Part shown: piece by piece, positions 8,523 to 18,428 of the stretch
Layout: every line of letters starts with the position of its first letter
Position numbering within the stretch: position 1 is the stretch's first letter
Origin: an uncultured Geobacteraceae bacterium
GTDB lineage: Bacteria; Desulfobacterota; Desulfuromonadia; Geobacterales; Pseudopelobacteraceae
Length of the DNA stretch: 64,000 bases
Direction: 5' to 3'
Assembly (NCBI GenBank): GCA_903925005.1
Contig: CAIYDX010000402.1
Coordinates: 1-64,000 of the forward strand
Program-made: the position numbers and the translations under genes
The notes under the pieces: model-generated
Database searches by the model: none
Seen by the model: the letters and a program-made list of their open reading frames with translations, nothing else
What the model was told of the DNA's origin: nothing

Positions 8523-9731
8523 ATGATTTACGACTTTATTGTAATTGGTGCCGGAATAATCGGGATGTCAACAGCCCGGCAGTTGCAGCAAGCTTTTCCA
8601 GGGAAGTCTGTACTGGTGCTGGAAAAGGAGATTGGCCCGGCCTGCCATCAGACCGGCCGTAACTCCGGGGTAATCCATGCCGGGTTTTACTATGCGCCGG
8701 GGAGCTTGAAAGCACAATTCTGCCGGGAAGGAAATGTCGCCACCAAGGCGTTCTGTGCCGAGCACGGCATCAGGTTTGAAGAGTGCGGCAAACTTCTGGT
8801 GGCGACCAACGCTCTCGAACTGGAGCGAATGTCCGGACTGGTCACCCGCTGCGCAGAAAACCAAATTCCTTTCGAGGTCTTGTCAGCGCAGCAGTTGAAA
8901 GAGGCGGAGCCGAATATTACCGGGGTCGGAGCCATTCTGGTGCCATCCACAGGCATCGTCAACTACGCCGAAATCACCCGCAAGATGGTTGAACTGGTCA
9001 TGCAAAGTGGTGGAGAAGTCCTGTTTAACAGTAACGTCGTGGCGCTTGCCGAACAGCCTGACAGGATGTCGGTCCGGACCGACAAAGCGTGTTTTGAGGG
9101 GCGCTATCTCGTGGCCTGCGCCGGGGTGATGGCTGACCGCGTGGTCGCGATGACCGGGGTCAAGCCGGAGTTCAAGATTATTCCGTTCCGCGGCGATTAC
9201 TTTCTGCTGGGCGTAGAGCATAACCGCATCGTAAATCACCTGATTTATCCGATCCCTGATCCGGAATTGCCTTTTCTCGGGGTACATCTGACAAAGATGA
9301 TCGACGGCACGGTTACCGTCGGCCCCAACGCTGTACTGGCCTTCAAGCGCGAAGGGTATGCCAGACTCGACTTCAGCCTGGCCGACAGTTTCGAAATGCT
9401 GACCTATCCGGGGCTGCTCAAAGTCCTGCGTGACAACTTCAAAGTCAGTATGCTGGAGCTGAAAAACAGCCTTTTCAAAGCGGGCTACCTGGAACTGGTG
9501 CGCAAATACTGCCCGAGCCTGACCGTGCAGGACCTGCACGATTATCCGGCTGGAATCCGTGCGCAGGCGGTCACCCCGGAAGGTTTACTGGTTCATGACT
9601 TCCTTTTTGTAAATACGGACAGGGCACTGTTCGTATGCAATGCGCCGTCCCCGGCGGCAACTTCCGCTATTCCCATAGGTAAGCATATCGTGGAGAAAAT
9701 GCAGACATTAACTAAGACCAAAGAGGGGTAG
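8523..9731 (+). CDS. lhgO: L-2-hydroxyglutarate oxidase
   Basis: FAD motif DFIVIGAGIIGMSTARQL; TGRNSGVIHAGFYYAPGSLKA; PFRGDYFLL. Confidence 0.92.
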   Translation: MIYDFIVIGAGIIGMSTARQLQQAFPGKSVLVLEKEIGPACHQTGRNSGVIHAGFYYAPGSLKAQFCREGNVATKAFCAEHGIRFEECGKLLVATNALELERMSGLVTRCAENQIPFEVLSAQQLKEAEPNITGVGAILVPSTGIVNYAEITRKMVELVMQSGGEVLFNSNVVALAEQPDRMSVRTDKACFEGRYLVACAGVMADRVVAMTGVKPEFKIIPFRGDYFLLGVEHNRIVNHLIYPIPDPELPFLGVHLTKMIDGTVTVGPNAVLAFKREGYARLDFSLADSFEMLTYPGLLKVLRDNFKVSMLELKNSLFKAGYLELVRKYCPSLTVQDLHDYPAGIRAQAVTPEGLLVHDFLFVNTDRALFVCNAPSPAATSAIPIGKHIVEKMQTLTKTKEG

Positions 9732-9741
9732 TACTCTGATT

Positions 9742-10542
9742 ATGACCACTCACCTCAACACTCATACTCCCCTGATGCCGGTCCTCTTCGTGGGGCACGG
9801 CAGCCCGATGAACGCCATCGAGGAAACCGCCTTTGTAGCCGCCTGGCGCGAGACAGCGGCACAAATCACTCGCCCGACGGCCATTCTCTGTATTTCTGCC
9901 CACTGGGAGACGGAGGGAAGCTTCGTCACGTCCATGGCACACCCCAAAACGATCCACGACTTCTACGGTTTCCCCGATGAGCTGTTTAAGGTGCAATATC
10001 CGGCCCCCGGTTCACCCGAACTTGCCAAGCGGGTGCAGAAGCTGATCGGTTCCACGGCGGTACGTATGGATGAAGACCATCCCTGGGGACTGGATCATGG
10101 AACCTGGTCGGTGCTCCGCCGCATGTATCCCGAGGCCGATATCCCGGTGGTTCAGCTGAGTCTGGACCGCACCAAACCTCCCCGTTTCCACTATGACCTC
10201 GCCGCCGAACTCTTTCCCCTGCGGCAAGAGGGGGTGCTGGTAATCGGGAGCGGCAACCTGGTCCACAATCTGCGGCTGATTGATTGGGGCACGGACGGCC
10301 CCTATCCCTGGGCTGCGGAGTTCGACAGCCTGGCTGCGGAATTCATTCTGGCGGGGGAGCACAACCGGCTGGTGGACTACCCGCCCCTGGGGGAAGCGGC
10401 CCGACTCTCGATCCCAACCAACGAACACTACCTGCCGCTTTTGTACGCCCTGGCGCTGCAGCAACCGGGGGAAAAAGTCGCCTTCTTCACCGAGGGGGTG
10501 GTATATGGCACCATCTCCATGCGCTCCCTGCGGATCGGCTGA
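9742..10542 (+). CDS. ygiD: Class III extradiol dioxygenase (4,5-DOPA dioxygenase, YgiD-like)
   Basis: PVLFVGHGSPMNAIE, SAHWETEG, IHDFYGFPDELF, GLDHGTWSVL. Confidence 0.92.
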   Translation: MTTHLNTHTPLMPVLFVGHGSPMNAIEETAFVAAWRETAAQITRPTAILCISAHWETEGSFVTSMAHPKTIHDFYGFPDELFKVQYPAPGSPELAKRVQKLIGSTAVRMDEDHPWGLDHGTWSVLRRMYPEADIPVVQLSLDRTKPPRFHYDLAAELFPLRQEGVLVIGSGNLVHNLRLIDWGTDGPYPWAAEFDSLAAEFILAGEHNRLVDYPPLGEAARLSIPTNEHYLPLLYALALQQPGEKVAFFTEGVVYGTISMRSLRIG

Positions 10543-10594
10543 CAAAAGCCAACAGCCATAATGGAAATATTGAAACAAAAAGGAAACGCACTCT

Positions 10595-12214
10595 ATGAAA
10601 GTCGGATGGTTTGTTCACGGAGATATTGACGGATTCTTCGGGCTGTTCGTCGACAATCTGCTGCAGCTGATGTTGATCGCGGTCCTCTGCGGCAACGTCT
10701 GCGGCATGCCGCAAGAGCTTGTTTACGGGAGGATTCTTCCCGGCGCGGCGCTGTCGATCCTCTTTGGCAACGTCTTCTATGCGTGGCAGGCACGGAGACT
10801 GGCTATCAGTACGGGCCGATTCGATGTCACTGCGCTGCCGTACGGAATCAACACCGTCAGCCTGATCGCCTTCATCTTCCTGATCATTGCTCCGATTTAT
10901 TTTGAAACTAAGGATCCGAACCTTGCCTGGCAGGCCGGCCTGTTTGCGTGCCTCGTCAGCGCTGTCCTTGAGTGTGTCGGGGCGTTTGTCGGCGACTGGC
11001 TCCGCAGGCACACTCCCCGGGCCGCGCTGCTGTCATCGCTGGCCGGGATTGCCCTCACCTTCATCTCCATGGGTTTCGTGTTCCAGATCTTCGCCATGCC
11101 GGCCATAGCGATTGTACCAGCGCTGTTCGTGATTATCGTCTATGGAGGACAGATCAAACTACCACTTGGCCTGCCGGGCGGTTTCATCGCGGTGGTGCTG
11201 GGGGTGGCGATGGGATGGCTGCTCAGATGGGCCGGCTACCCCTTTTTCCAGCCGCTCCAGGAGCCGTATCACTTTGCCGTCCACTTCCCTCGGCCCGCTT
11301 TTGCCGACATGCTCGTTTTCCTGACTAACGGTCAGGGATGGAAGTACTTCTCGGTTATCTTCCCGATGGCGCTTTTCAACGTAATCGGATCTCTCCAAAA
11401 CCTGGAAAGCGCGGAAGCTGCCGGCGACCGGTACGATACGAGGTCGTCCCTGCTGGTCAATGGGTTCGGCTCGATCGTGGCGGCGTGCCTTGGCAACCCG
11501 TTCCCGACCACGATCTACATCGGCCACCCCGGCTGGAAAGCGATGGGAGCTAGGTGGGGCTATTCGATATTGAACGGTGCCGTGATTACGGTCCTCTGCC
11601 TGATTGGAGGAGTCACCTTGGTGCTCAAGGTGGTGCCGATGGAAGCGATGATCGGCATTCTGCTCTGGGTCGGACTCATAATCACGGCCCAGGCATTCAA
11701 GGAAGTGCCCAAGAAACACAGCGTGGCGGTGGCACTCGGACTGATGCCGGCGCTCGCGGCGTGGGCGCTGCTGCTCATCGAGACGACCCTGCGCAAGGCG
11801 GGCGCCAGCCTGTATGATGTTGCCCCGAAATTCGGCGGCGACCTTTATGTGTACGGCGTCATCGCCCTTAGCCAGGGTTTCATGCTCTCGGGCATGATTC
11901 TGTCGGCAATGATGGTGTTTGTCGTCGAGAGGAAGTTTCTCAAGGCGGCGCTCTGGACGGCAACCGCCGCACTGCTCTCCTTTTTCGGGGTTATCCATGC
12001 TTATGTACTGACTCCGGCGGGCGTGCAGAACACGTTCGGTTACGGCGCCGCCAAAGGGTATGCACTGGCTTACCTGGGCACAACCCTGCTGCTGGTCGCT
12101 ATCTACTACTATAAACGCGGCAAATTGTACTCACGTGCGGATATTTATAAACACTACCGTGTTCCTGCCGTAGAGTTGCAGACAAAGCCAGAGGATCAGA
12201 CCGGAGAAACATGA
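10595..12214 (+). CDS. NCS2-like (xanthine/uracil-type) permease
   Basis: 539 aa polytopic; FGNVFYAWQARRLA, NPFPTTIYIGHPGWKAMGAR. Confidence 0.8.
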   Translation: MKVGWFVHGDIDGFFGLFVDNLLQLMLIAVLCGNVCGMPQELVYGRILPGAALSILFGNVFYAWQARRLAISTGRFDVTALPYGINTVSLIAFIFLIIAPIYFETKDPNLAWQAGLFACLVSAVLECVGAFVGDWLRRHTPRAALLSSLAGIALTFISMGFVFQIFAMPAIAIVPALFVIIVYGGQIKLPLGLPGGFIAVVLGVAMGWLLRWAGYPFFQPLQEPYHFAVHFPRPAFADMLVFLTNGQGWKYFSVIFPMALFNVIGSLQNLESAEAAGDRYDTRSSLLVNGFGSIVAACLGNPFPTTIYIGHPGWKAMGARWGYSILNGAVITVLCLIGGVTLVLKVVPMEAMIGILLWVGLIITAQAFKEVPKKHSVAVALGLMPALAAWALLLIETTLRKAGASLYDVAPKFGGDLYVYGVIALSQGFMLSGMILSAMMVFVVERKFLKAALWTATAALLSFFGVIHAYVLTPAGVQNTFGYGAAKGYALAYLGTTLLLVAIYYYKRGKLYSRADIYKHYRVPAVELQTKPEDQTGET

Positions 12215-12215
12215 T

Positions 12216-13325
12216 ATGGAAAGAGTATCGTTTGTGATAGATGACGCCGTGGCTTCGATAATCCGGGCGCCGCTGGTTACCCCGTTCCGGATTGCCACCG
12301 GACAGCACGACGAACTGGAGAATGTCTTCTTCCGGCTCCGGACCAGTGACGGCATATGCGGTTACGGTGAGGCGGCCGTTGCCACCCACATCACCGGCGA
12401 AACCGTGGCCGCGACGCTGACCAATCTGCAGGCCGCGGCCGCTGCACTGAAAGGGCGCAAGATAGACGTTCCAGAGGAGGTCTGCCGGGAATTTTCTCCC
12501 ACATTTGCAGGCAACCATGCTGGCCTGGCAGCCTTTGAAATGGCTCTGCTGGATCTGGCCTCCCGCGTGAAGGGGATTCCGTTTTACAAGCTCTTCACAC
12601 CGGTTGCGTCAAAAGAGCCGCTGCTGGCGTTTAACACCGACATCACCATCGTGATCGGCTCCCTCGATGAAGCCCGGGCAGCCGCGCGGCAATATGCGGA
12701 ACAAGGATTCAAAGCCTTCAAGATCAAAATCGGCAAGGACGAGGAGCTGGACCTGAACCGTGTTCTAGCGGTGCGGGAGATCGCGCCTGACAGTGAACTG
12801 ATTCTGGACGCAAACATGGGATTTAACACCAGCCGGATGCTGGCGTTCCTGGAACAACTCGACAGGAAAGGGGTGCGCCCGGTGCTGTTAGAGCAACCTG
12901 TTCCCAAGCATGACTGGGATGCCCTGGCAGCGATCACAGCGGCGCTGGCCGGGAGCGGCACACTGGTCTGCGCCGACGAAAGTGTCGGCTCGTTGGCCGA
13001 TGCCCGGCGGGCCATCGACAGCAACGCAGTCAGCGCCATAAACATCAAGTTCATGAAAAGCGGCATCCTGGAAAGCGCGGAAATAGCCCGGCTTGCCAGT
13101 TCGCTTGGGATACCGCTGATGCTGGGAGCGATGATGGAGAGCGCGCTGGCGATTACCGCGTCGGCCCATTTTGCCGCCGGACTGGGCTGTTTTGACTTCA
13201 TGGATATTGATACGACGTTTTTCATCAAGGGGGAGCTGGCACACTCCCCGTACCTTGATGACAGCGGCAGATTCGACCTGCATAACGCAGGGGTCGGAAT
13301 CGGAGTCGAGCTGCACTTTGAATGA
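12216..13325 (+). CDS. Dipeptide (L-Ala-D/L-Glu) epimerase, enolase superfamily
   Basis: FKIKIGKD (KxK), LDANMGF, LEQPVPKHDW, ADESVGS motifs. Confidence 0.88.
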   Translation: MERVSFVIDDAVASIIRAPLVTPFRIATGQHDELENVFFRLRTSDGICGYGEAAVATHITGETVAATLTNLQAAAAALKGRKIDVPEEVCREFSPTFAGNHAGLAAFEMALLDLASRVKGIPFYKLFTPVASKEPLLAFNTDITIVIGSLDEARAAARQYAEQGFKAFKIKIGKDEELDLNRVLAVREIAPDSELILDANMGFNTSRMLAFLEQLDRKGVRPVLLEQPVPKHDWDALAAITAALAGSGTLVCADESVGSLADARRAIDSNAVSAINIKFMKSGILESAEIARLASSLGIPLMLGAMMESALAITASAHFAAGLGCFDFMDIDTTFFIKGELAHSPYLDDSGRFDLHNAGVGIGVELHFE

Positions 13326-13436
13326 GTCTTAACCTCATACTCAACATCCTAAGGCAATGGGACGCAGATCAAATCTGATGAGACAACTAAGTGCCTGTAA
13401 GCTGCAAAATGCGCAGCAACAGTCACTAATGATTTG

Positions 13437-13545
13437 AGCGGATTACACGGATATAAAATACATACTCAAAAGATTAAAATCTGCGTAAATCCGCTAAATC
13501 TGCTAAATCCGAGTCATCCGCGTTCTATTGCAGTTGAAGTTTGCT
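13437..13545. repeat. Intergenic repeat of 'rCGGATTACACGGAT / aatCCGCtaaatCTGCtaaatCCG' type
   Basis: Multiple near copies of GCGGATTTA / TAAATCCGC in both orientations. Confidence 0.5.
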
Positions 13546-13589
13546 GTTTAATTTGAACTGAACTTCTAAAAAAACAAGGTAACATTGCA

Positions 13590-14900
13590 ATGCCTATTGA
13601 AATAACCTCCACGCTCGGCTGGGGCCTCCTGGGGCTGGCGCCGCTCTTGATCTACATCGTGCTGGTATTTCGCGATGTGGACATCCTGGCGGCCACAGCC
13701 ATATGCGTGGTGATCGGCGCAGTTCTGAGCCACCAGACCCTCGTTTCCTTCGGCGCCGCTCTGTCAAACAGCATGTCTTCGTTTCTGGCGCTGGTCGGAC
13801 TGATCATCATGCTGGGACGCGGGCTCGGGGAGGTGCTGAACGCAACGAAGGTGTCGCATACCATCGTGTACCGGATCATCCACGGCATCGGCGTCGATAC
13901 GGAAAAGAAGGCTATGCTCGGCATCATGGCGGCCTGCCTGGTGATCGTCGGGCTGCTCGGCACCATGGCCGGGGGGAATGCCATCATCGCTCCGATCGTA
14001 CTGCCGGTGGCCGCCGCGGTCGGTCTGTCGCGGAGCACGGTCAGCGTTATTTTTCAGGCGGTCGGTGAAGAGGCGCTGATCCTGGGACCGTTCACTCCCC
14101 CCGTGATTACGCTGCTGGGGCTGACCAAGCTCGGCTACGGCGAGATGCTGCTTTATGTTTCCGGACCGGTCGCGCTGATTACGCTGGCGGTGACATGGCA
14201 GATGATCCAGCGGATTCAGCAAAACACCAGGGAGAGCAACCGCTATCAGCAACCGGAGCAGACGGAACAGTTCGAGCCGAGCCCACGGAGCAGACGAGCC
14301 ACTCTGGTCTTTGCCATATCTTTTCTGGCGGCAGTTGTCTACGGCATCGCCGTGAAGGCGCCCACCTCGTTCGTCATCGTGATCATGCTCGGATTGTCGG
14401 TCATCACCGGGCTGGTAGGGGGGCTGAAGTTCGAGGAAATTCTTAGGCTGGTCATCAAAGGGATGGCGGGCAATGTCGGGCTGTTTCTGCTCTTTCTGCT
14501 GCTGGACCCGTTCATCTTTTTTGTCGACAAGGCGGGGGGCTTTGCGGCTTTGACCGCGTTGATCAAACCGATGATGGAGATCGGAGGCAAGCCGGCCATT
14601 GTCATTACCGGCGGGTTTCTGGGCGCGTTCGGGATCAGTGGCGCCACGGTGGCAACCATCAAGCTGCTGCACGAGATGTTCAGCCCGCTGCTCGCCCGGC
14701 ACGGCGTCTCGATGCTTGCCTGGGCACTGGCCCTGGTGGTCGCGACAAGAGTAAACAATTTCGTCTTCCCCGGTGCGAACATGGTCAGTTCCCTCGGCTT
14801 TGCCGAGTCCGTGGATATGAAGTCGATGCTCAGAAACGGCTGGGTAGTTGCCGCGTGTCAGCTCACTTTCCTGATAGCATTCAGCCTGCTTTTTGCCTGA
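13590..14900 (+). CDS. Polytopic ion/organic-acid transporter (NhaC/GntP-like)
   Basis: 436 aa, about 11 hydrophobic segments; LGTMAGGNAIIAPIVLPVAAAVGLS. Confidence 0.7.
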   Translation: MPIEITSTLGWGLLGLAPLLIYIVLVFRDVDILAATAICVVIGAVLSHQTLVSFGAALSNSMSSFLALVGLIIMLGRGLGEVLNATKVSHTIVYRIIHGIGVDTEKKAMLGIMAACLVIVGLLGTMAGGNAIIAPIVLPVAAAVGLSRSTVSVIFQAVGEEALILGPFTPPVITLLGLTKLGYGEMLLYVSGPVALITLAVTWQMIQRIQQNTRESNRYQQPEQTEQFEPSPRSRRATLVFAISFLAAVVYGIAVKAPTSFVIVIMLGLSVITGLVGGLKFEEILRLVIKGMAGNVGLFLLFLLLDPFIFFVDKAGGFAALTALIKPMMEIGGKPAIVITGGFLGAFGISGATVATIKLLHEMFSPLLARHGVSMLAWALALVVATRVNNFVFPGANMVSSLGFAESVDMKSMLRNGWVVAACQLTFLIAFSLLFA

Positions 14901-15031
14901 TACCAATTTCACCCCACCACAAAGCCCCTCACCATTAATTACTTCCGAATAATAACGGCAGCTTTTTATGTTCACATGACGGGGCAATATATGCTAAATA
15001 AGAAGCTTATTTTATCTACTTTGGGGGTTTC

Positions 15032-16360
15032 ATGACGGAATACAGACCACTGCAACAGCTGCCCGATCCGGCCGGCTACAAGGCCGGCGACGTGCTGGTG
15101 TTGGTTGGGGAGCTATTTGGACGCGGCTATGCCAACGGCCTGGTTGACGAGGCCAAACGGGTCGGCATGACCGTAATCGGCACTACGGTCGGACGCAGGG
15201 ATAGCGAAGGGACACTGAGGCCGCTTACTGCCGAAGAGTTGGCTGATGCAGAAGCGCTCCTTGGCGGAGTTATCATCAATATTCCACTGGAGGCCGGTTT
15301 TGATATGGAGAGCGGCGACGGTTTCCCCTCCGTGGCTGAACAGCTGAAAAAAGCTCGTCCCGATGATTTTGCCACTATCAGCTTTATCGAAGAGAGTGTC
15401 GAAAAAGCGTGTGCCGCCGGGACCGCCCGGTTTCGCGCCAATCTCGCGCTGCTTGAAACCGAACTGCTCAAGCGGATACCGGCTGGCGTCAATATCCTTG
15501 TGGCTCATTCGATGGCGGGCGGCATTCCGCGTGCCAGGGTTTTCATGCCGCTACTGAACCGGATTTTCAAAGGGACCGGCGACAAATACATGGCCTCGGA
15601 AGTCTTCTGGGACAGCCCGCTTGGCCGGCTCTGCGACAGCAGTTTCAACGAAGTGACTGCGGACACCTTCCGCTATCTGATTGAAGGCACCGCCACCCTG
15701 CGCGAGAGAAACTCCGGCGCCGGAAGCAAAGTCTGTTACTCGGCATACGGCTACCACGGCACCGAAGTATTGGTAAACGGCAAGTATCGTTGGCAATCCT
15801 ATACACCGTATGTACAAGGTTTCGCCAAGATGCGGCTTGAAGAGATCGCCTCTGAGGCTGCCGCCAAAGGCATCCCGGCAACCGTTTTCAACTGCCCGGA
15901 AATCCAGACCAATTCCAGCGCGCTTTTCCTGGGGGTTGAGATTTCGCTTTACCCGCTTCTGAGCGCTATTCGCAATGAAGTCGATGCAGAAACCACCGAT
16001 ACTCTTGAGGCCCGTTGCCAAGCCATGCTGAAAGAGGGAGAAACCGTTGCCAACCTGCTGGAGCGCGCCGACCGCTATCTCTCCTCCCCTATCCTGGAAC
16101 GGATCGTGGATTTTGCCACTTGGCCGCAGCACAATACCCGTGAACAGGCCGAATTGATGCTGGCCGCTTCCGCCGAGCTGATGGAACTGCATGCGGATCA
16201 GAAGCAGCTGGTCTGTGCCGAACTATCCAGAATTGTCTTCCTGACCACCGGCCGACTGATGCTGCACAGCTCCTGGAACCCGCCGGCATCCACCGTATGG
16301 CTTAATCATGATATAATCAGCCGTCTGTTGGCCGACCAAAGCGGCGCCGGAATTATTTAA
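15032..16360 (+). CDS. FabMG-like enoyl-ACP reductase family protein (family name from memory)
   Basis: 442 aa; GDVLVLVGELFGRGYANGLVDEAKRVGMTVIGTTVGRRD; NILVAHSMAGGIPRARVFMPLLNRIFKGTGDKY. Confidence 0.55.
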   Translation: MTEYRPLQQLPDPAGYKAGDVLVLVGELFGRGYANGLVDEAKRVGMTVIGTTVGRRDSEGTLRPLTAEELADAEALLGGVIINIPLEAGFDMESGDGFPSVAEQLKKARPDDFATISFIEESVEKACAAGTARFRANLALLETELLKRIPAGVNILVAHSMAGGIPRARVFMPLLNRIFKGTGDKYMASEVFWDSPLGRLCDSSFNEVTADTFRYLIEGTATLRERNSGAGSKVCYSAYGYHGTEVLVNGKYRWQSYTPYVQGFAKMRLEEIASEAAAKGIPATVFNCPEIQTNSSALFLGVEISLYPLLSAIRNEVDAETTDTLEARCQAMLKEGETVANLLERADRYLSSPILERIVDFATWPQHNTREQAELMLAASAELMELHADQKQLVCAELSRIVFLTTGRLMLHSSWNPPASTVWLNHDIISRLLADQSGAGII

Positions 16361-16386
16361 CTGATATTGTTTCAAAAAGGATACGT

Positions 16387-17133
16387 ATGAATTCAGCCGC
16401 AAAATTGATCGCCTCGTTCATCCTCGCTTCCGCGCTGCTGCAGGGGTGTTCCACCACACAGGTAAACAAGCCTGCCGATGTGCTTTATAAAGAGGGGGAA
16501 CAGTTCTTCAAAGACGGAAAATATGAAGATGCCATCGCCCAGTGGAAAAAGGTCAAGGAGACGTATCAGTCAGCGGAACTTACCACAAAGTCCGAGCTGA
16601 ATATCGCCGACGCCTACTTCCTGAACAAAGACTATATCGAAGCTGCCGCCGGTTATGAAGATTTCCGAAAACTGCACCCAAAACACCCGCAAGCGGATTT
16701 TGCCCTGTATCGTCAGGGGTTGAGCTATTTCAACGAAATCCACAGCATCGACACAGACCAGACTCCGGTAAAGAATGCGCAGATGACTTTTGATTCCTAC
16801 CTGAAGCTTTACCCAACCGGTGCCCAGTTGGCCGAGGTAAAAGCAAAACGGATGGAATGCCGTGACAAGCAGCTGCAGTACGAACTGTATGTCGGGCGGT
16901 TTTACTTGAAGACAGATGCCTATAAAGCCGCAATCGCACGTTTCGAAGAATCGCTTAAAATGTTTACCGACTTGGCAAGGCGGGACGAAGTACTGTATTA
17001 TCTGGGCAAAGCCTATCTTGAAGATAGCCAGAAAGCAAAAGGGATTGAGGTTTTTGCCCGGCTAGCCCGGGAATATCCCGGCAGCGCCTTCCTCCAGGAA
17101 GCCTACAAGGCTATGAATTCCTTACCCAAATGA
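16387..17133 (+). CDS. BamD-like TPR lipoprotein
   Basis: Lipobox LLQGC; TPR repeats (YKEGEQFFKDGKYEDAIAQW...). Confidence 0.85.
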   Translation: MNSAAKLIASFILASALLQGCSTTQVNKPADVLYKEGEQFFKDGKYEDAIAQWKKVKETYQSAELTTKSELNIADAYFLNKDYIEAAAGYEDFRKLHPKHPQADFALYRQGLSYFNEIHSIDTDQTPVKNAQMTFDSYLKLYPTGAQLAEVKAKRMECRDKQLQYELYVGRFYLKTDAYKAAIARFEESLKMFTDLARRDEVLYYLGKAYLEDSQKAKGIEVFARLAREYPGSAFLQEAYKAMNSLPK

Positions 17134-17139
17134 GAACTT

Positions 17140-17733
17140 ATGCCAGGTAATTACCAGCTGTTTATCGCCATTGGGGCAGCATACCTGATCGGGTCCATCC
17201 CGACCGGGCTTCTGCTCGGAAAAGCGTACGGAATAGATGTCCGGAAGGAGGGGAGCGGCAATATCGGCGCGACCAACCTGTACCGGACCGTCGGTCGCAA
17301 GGTCGGTGTCATAACACTGATCGGCGACTGCCTGAAAGGGCTGCTTCCGGTGGTTCTCGTAAAATTCAGCGCACTCCCGCCTGAATCTGCCGCATGGGTC
17401 GGGCTGGCCGCTTTTTGCGGTCATGTATTTTCGGTTTTTCTCAAATTCAAGGGGGGGAAGGGTGTCGCTACAGCGTTGGGAGTTTTTCTGGCGCTTGCTC
17501 CCCTCGCGGTTGGAATTGCAGTGGCACTGTTTGCCCTGTTGATGTTTCTCTGGCGCTACGTTTCACTCGGGTCAATCTCCGCAGCAGCCGTAATGCCTCT
17601 GGCGGTCTATTATCTGGGAGGGAGCAGAAGCGTGATCATTGTAACCTTTGTGATTGCCGCAATTGTCATTATCCGCCATCATGAAAATATCAAGCGGCTT
17701 ATCTCCGGCAGCGAAAACAAATTCAAAGCTTAA
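17140..17733 (+). CDS. plsY: Acyl-phosphate glycerol-3-phosphate acyltransferase
   Basis: AYLIGSIPTGLLLGKAYGIDVRKEGSGNIGATN, FKGGKGVATALG. Confidence 0.96.
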   Translation: MPGNYQLFIAIGAAYLIGSIPTGLLLGKAYGIDVRKEGSGNIGATNLYRTVGRKVGVITLIGDCLKGLLPVVLVKFSALPPESAAWVGLAAFCGHVFSVFLKFKGGKGVATALGVFLALAPLAVGIAVALFALLMFLWRYVSLGSISAAAVMPLAVYYLGGSRSVIIVTFVIAAIVIIRHHENIKRLISGSENKFKA

Positions 17734-17745
17734 CCGAACCATTTT

Positions 17746-17858
17746 CACACAAAGGCACGGAGACACGAAGAATGTCAAAAATAAAAGTCTACATAGTTCA
17801 GCCCGATGACTTCAAATCATTCAATCCTGGTTTTCTTCGTGCCTTTGTGCCTCCGTGA
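17746..17858. repeat. Inverted repeat CACAAAGGCACGGAGACACGAAGAA ... TTCTTCGTGCCTTTGTGCCTCCGTGAG
   Basis: Arms of about 26 nt around a 60-nt centre. Confidence 0.7.
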
Positions 17859-17917
17859 GAGATGCTTTTGATTCATTTTCTGACCTGTGCAGTTACCAAA
17901 AACCATTGAGACCGAAG

Positions 17918-18412
17918 TCAGTGTCCCTGCACCGCCCCCCTCATAGCTCCTTCCGGCCTGATAAACGCCAGGAACCGCTCCTGCAACAGCTCAGCCGCTG
18001 AGATATTCCCCGAAAGACGCAGTACCTCAATGACACATTCGGCCGTGCACAAACCGGATTCCTTCTGATTTTTCCTGAGGTTGTACACCGATTTTTCACC
18101 CGTAGTCAGCCCGATGCGGCGAATTTTCTGAAGGTACGGACTTCGCTGATGGATTTTGCGGGCCTCATGCCACGTGCCGTCTATTACCACGAACTGCGTG
18201 ATGCCGCTCAGATCGCCTTCATTCCCATCCGCGGCGCCGGGATAGACCAGCGCCACGCCGCCCGCTTCAATATCCTCGATCAGCCGGGCAGGAGGATTCA
18301 TCCTGTCCCAGCGCACCTGCTCGGCAGCACTCCCCAAGACATCAACCACCAAACGCCCGGTATTGGAGCGTTTCTCAAACTCTTTAAAATGTGTCAACAG
18401 TGTTATTTTCAT
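17918..18412 (-). CDS. DTW-domain tRNA-uridine aminocarboxypropyltransferase-like protein
   Basis: VVIDGTWHEARK (DGTW), GLCTAECVIEVL. Confidence 0.85.
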   Translation of the reverse strand: MKITLLTHFKEFEKRSNTGRLVVDVLGSAAEQVRWDRMNPPARLIEDIEAGGVALVYPGAADGNEGDLSGITQFVVIDGTWHEARKIHQRSPYLQKIRRIGLTTGEKSVYNLRKNQKESGLCTAECVIEVLRLSGNISAAELLQERFLAFIRPEGAMRGAVQGH

Positions 18413-18428
18413 ATAAGAGCCATCTTGT

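Noticed and set aside
11159-11998. 279-aa minus-strand ORF within the NCS2-like permease
   Set aside because: Antisense shadow of a polytopic membrane protein, charged low-complexity product.
13764-14987. 407-aa minus-strand ORF overlapping the transporter gene
   Set aside because: Antisense shadow of a well-supported transmembrane CDS; composition rich in H/Q/R/D with no recognisable domain.
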